Origin: Rutidosis leptorrhynchoides
Taxonomy: Eukaryota > Streptophyta > Magnoliopsida > Asterales > Asteraceae
Direction of reading: 5' to 3'
Assembly (NCBI RefSeq): GCF_046630445.1
Contig: NC_092336.1
Location: 503,145,001 to 503,209,000 of the forward strand
Length of the DNA: 64,000 nt
Below the pieces are notes generated by a model. The model saw nothing but the letters and a program-made list of their open reading frames with translations, searched no databases and had not been told where the DNA came from. A program made the translations under genes and the position numbers. This document shows, one piece after another, positions 61,546-64,000 of the stretch. Each line of letters begins with the position of its first letter. The first letter of the stretch is position 1.

Positions 61546-63908
61546 TGTAACATCCCGCATTTTTTCGTTAAATTATTTTAACGCCCGTCTTTTTATTTTA
61601 AAAATATCCTTCGTAACTAAATTCGTATCCTCCGTTAGCTAACATTCTTAATATTTTTCCGTTATTGGATTTTAACATCCTCCGTTAATACGCGTTTTAA
61701 AATATTCCGTTTAGGTAATTCCCGCACCCGACTACAAACGCGAGGGACTAATCTCGCCACTCGGGCAAACTTGGCTAACTAGTAACCCACCATCCACCAC
61801 CAACCTCCCATTTCTCTCTATCTCTTTTTCTTACTTCCCTTTTATGCTCTCAAAACCTTCAAAGACAAAATCATCATCCAAATTCGATTTAGGGAGCTAG
61901 CAACAAAATAAATTACATATTCGTGATCCTCTCTTCATCCTCTTCATTTTGGTACCAACTTCATCTCGTTTGGGTAACATTTCTAAAACTCTAGATTTCT
62001 CTAAATTCGTGTTTTTGACTTGAAATGGTGTTAGTTAGTGTCTATGGCTCATTGTGATGTCGTGTATGTAATTTGTATGCTCGATCTCGTTGTTTTAGTA
62101 TAACTAGCATGAACTTGAATTTTGGTGTGTTGTTCTTGAATTTTGGATGATCATATGTTGTTAGATGTTAAAAGTTCATGTTCTAATTGTGTTCCTAGTA
62201 TCACTAGCTTCAATTTGATGTGTAGGTTGCTTGAGAAAACTCCATAAACTTGATTAGTGATTTTTGGTGAATTTGGGTTAGGGTTTGATAAGCTTGAAAT
62301 GAATAGATGATACATTGAATGCCATGAATTATTGTTAGTAAGTAGTTAGTTGTATTGTATGCTCGATTACCTACAAAACGGCGTGTTGTATGTATGCATT
62401 AAATGCCCGAATCATAAATGTGCACTTATCAAATTCGAGTATTAAATGTGTGCATTAATCGATCATTTATTTTGGAAAGTCGATTGTTACAAATAATGTT
62501 TTTGGTTGGTGAAATATATTTAGTTGTGTTCTTTGTCAAATTACCTTTCCAACGATATAAGGTGCGAGTTCTAAGAGTTAGCGGTTTGTAATTTATGCTT
62601 GAAAGAGTTTTGATTTGGGACTTGAACAATTGAGACTGACCAGGTACCAGCGCATGGCCAATGCCGCGGCGCGGCCAGCTTATGTCGCGGCGCGACATAA
62701 GCCGTGGTCAGGTTCTGACCTCCATGTCCAAAATACGAAAAATGTTTGGCATACTACGGACCTCCGATTCACATGAAACTTGTTCTAACATGCTCATATA
62801 TGATTAAAAACCTCAGAAAAATAGTTCGGGACCCGACCCGAACATGTTGACTTTTTCGTTGACTTTGACCCGACCAAGTTGACTTTTAATCAAACTTAAC
62901 CAAATGGTTGTGCAATCGTTCTAACCTGCTTTTATACTTGTATCTTGCATGAAACGTGACAATTTGATTCACATGCTACATAATCGAGTCGTAACGAGCC
63001 ATAGGACTAATTGAACATCTTTGACCTATCGTGTTTACCGTTATTGATACAACCTATTGTTTAGGTCAAGATTAGCATTGTTCTTTGCACACGTTTACTT
63101 GTTGAAGTACTTTACTACTCGTGCACTCAAGGTGAGATCATAGTCCCACTTTTACTCTTTTTGAACTTACATTTGGGATGAGAAAACATAAACATTTCTT
63201 TTACTAAGTGAACACAAGTACAGGAAAACAAACATTCTACATACGAGTTTAGAACAAAATCCTCAATTCGATTATCATTAGTTACACTTGCCGGGTGTAA
63301 GCGAGAACTTATGTTGTATGGATCCATATGGGTTTGACAAACCCTCATTCAAACGGTTCGCTACCGTTTACGAATGAAATATATTTTCGAGAAACAGTGT
63401 ATGTTCTAGCACTAAGTGATGGGGTTCAATGGGAGAAATGTTAAGCATTGATAATTGGGTGCTCGTGAAACAAATTTTGGAATGGTTAACTATTAATTCG
63501 ATGTTGCAAATCTTGTGGTTCAATCTACTTATTTACTCACTTACTTACTTAAACCTATGATTTCACCAACGTTTTCGTTGACAGATTTCTATGTTTTTCT
63601 CAGGTCTTTGAACGATATGTGTTACATGCTTTCGCTCATTATTTTGATACTTGCTTTGGATGTCGAGTATTTATGCATACATGGAGCATCTTTTGGCTAC
63701 TTTTAAATTGTGTCGCATAGGTTTCATTTGTACTTATAACTTTGTAACGTAACTTTTGGATTAACAATTCTTGTAAACTAGGGAACAATCTTTACTTTTG
63801 CAATGAATGCGACATATTTTGGTCAAACGTTATTTTAAAGACTTATGACCACGTAACGGGACCTAAGTAGTCGGTGCCGTCAAATGACAATTTTGTCGGG
63901 TCGCGACA
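61546..63908 (+). mobile_element. Element B: 3' LTR
   Basis: 2,363 bases, same length as the 5' LTR. Hairpin CAACG-TTTT-CGTTG at 63567-63580. Confidence 0.9.
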
Positions 63909-64000
63909 ATCTACGTATGGTCCCATCACATGGTCATAGGTCTTTATAACAAAGTTTGACCGAAAATATGTCGCATTCATTTCATAAAAGGATGTTTCAA
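63909..64000 (-). mobile_element. Element A: 5' LTR resumes after element B
   Basis: Starts with the ATCTA duplication and then follows 36999 onward of A's other LTR without a visible difference to the window edge. The rest is outside the window. Confidence 0.9.

Larger units (their letters stand above)
44201..63908 (+). mobile_element. Element B: Ty3/gypsy element inserted in A's LTR, itself interrupted by C
   Basis: It runs from TGTAACATCCCGC to GGTCGCGACA with ATCTA on both sides. LTRs 44201-46563 and 61546-63908 are each 2,363 bases and differ at about 15 positions by eye (about 0.6%), suggesting insertion roughly 0.2-0.5 million years ago at usual plant rates. It has a primer site, a long gag frame and a heavily decayed pol (many breaks), split by element C. 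The interior is far more decayed than the LTRs. Confidence 0.85.

Overview
The window is plant nuclear DNA: AT-rich, with GT-AG introns inside host genes, long (TA)n runs, Ty3/gypsy chromovirus and Tat-type LTR elements, PIF/Harbinger and MULE-type DNA transposons and tRNA-derived SINEs. The host proteins are of eudicot type. The LTR word content reminds me of Asteraceae genomes, but that is memory-based and weak. No database search was possible; every call comes from reading the sequence.

Layout. 1-362 is the 3' end of a Ty1/copia element. 1725-8640 is an LTR-bounded unit flanked by AAAAG. Its two LTRs agree in their first ~760 bases and then belong to different sequences, and its 1-kb interior carries a 57-codon membrane-peptide ORF. 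8.8-25 kb is the genic part: a decayed U2AF35 splicing-factor copy (minus), a reticulon-like RTNLB gene (plus, five exons) and a golgin-candidate GC3/GC4-type coiled-coil gene (minus, 15 exons inferred). Next come a possible C/D snoRNA with a Site II/telo-box promoter and a Pack-MULE-like element. 25-34.4 kb is gene-poor and holds a nearly intact PIF/Harbinger transposase with terminal inverted repeats, a full-length SINE and a fold-back element.

From 34.4 kb to the end is a nested stack of LTR retrotransposons. A Tat-like LTR plus internal stub (D, minus) was entered by a chromovirus (A, minus) with an almost whole gag-pol. A's right LTR was entered by a second chromovirus-related element (B, plus, flanked by ATCTA). 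B's interior holds a third (C, minus), present as LTR-interior-LTR-partial interior; two 4,759-bp stretches of C are almost identical. B and C keep a long gag reading frame but only decayed pol, although their LTR pairs are nearly identical.

Functional picture. The live host genes here appear to be two endomembrane genes: RTNLB shapes tubular ER, and the golgin candidate tethers at the Golgi through an ARF-binding C-terminus. The rest is transposon fossil record. The most unusual signals are a short LTR hairpin kept by compensating base changes across several element families, GC-rich palindromic modules of different sequence in several LTR families, the chimeric LTR joined at a (TA)n tract, and the small ORF with its own TATA box enclosed by LTRs.
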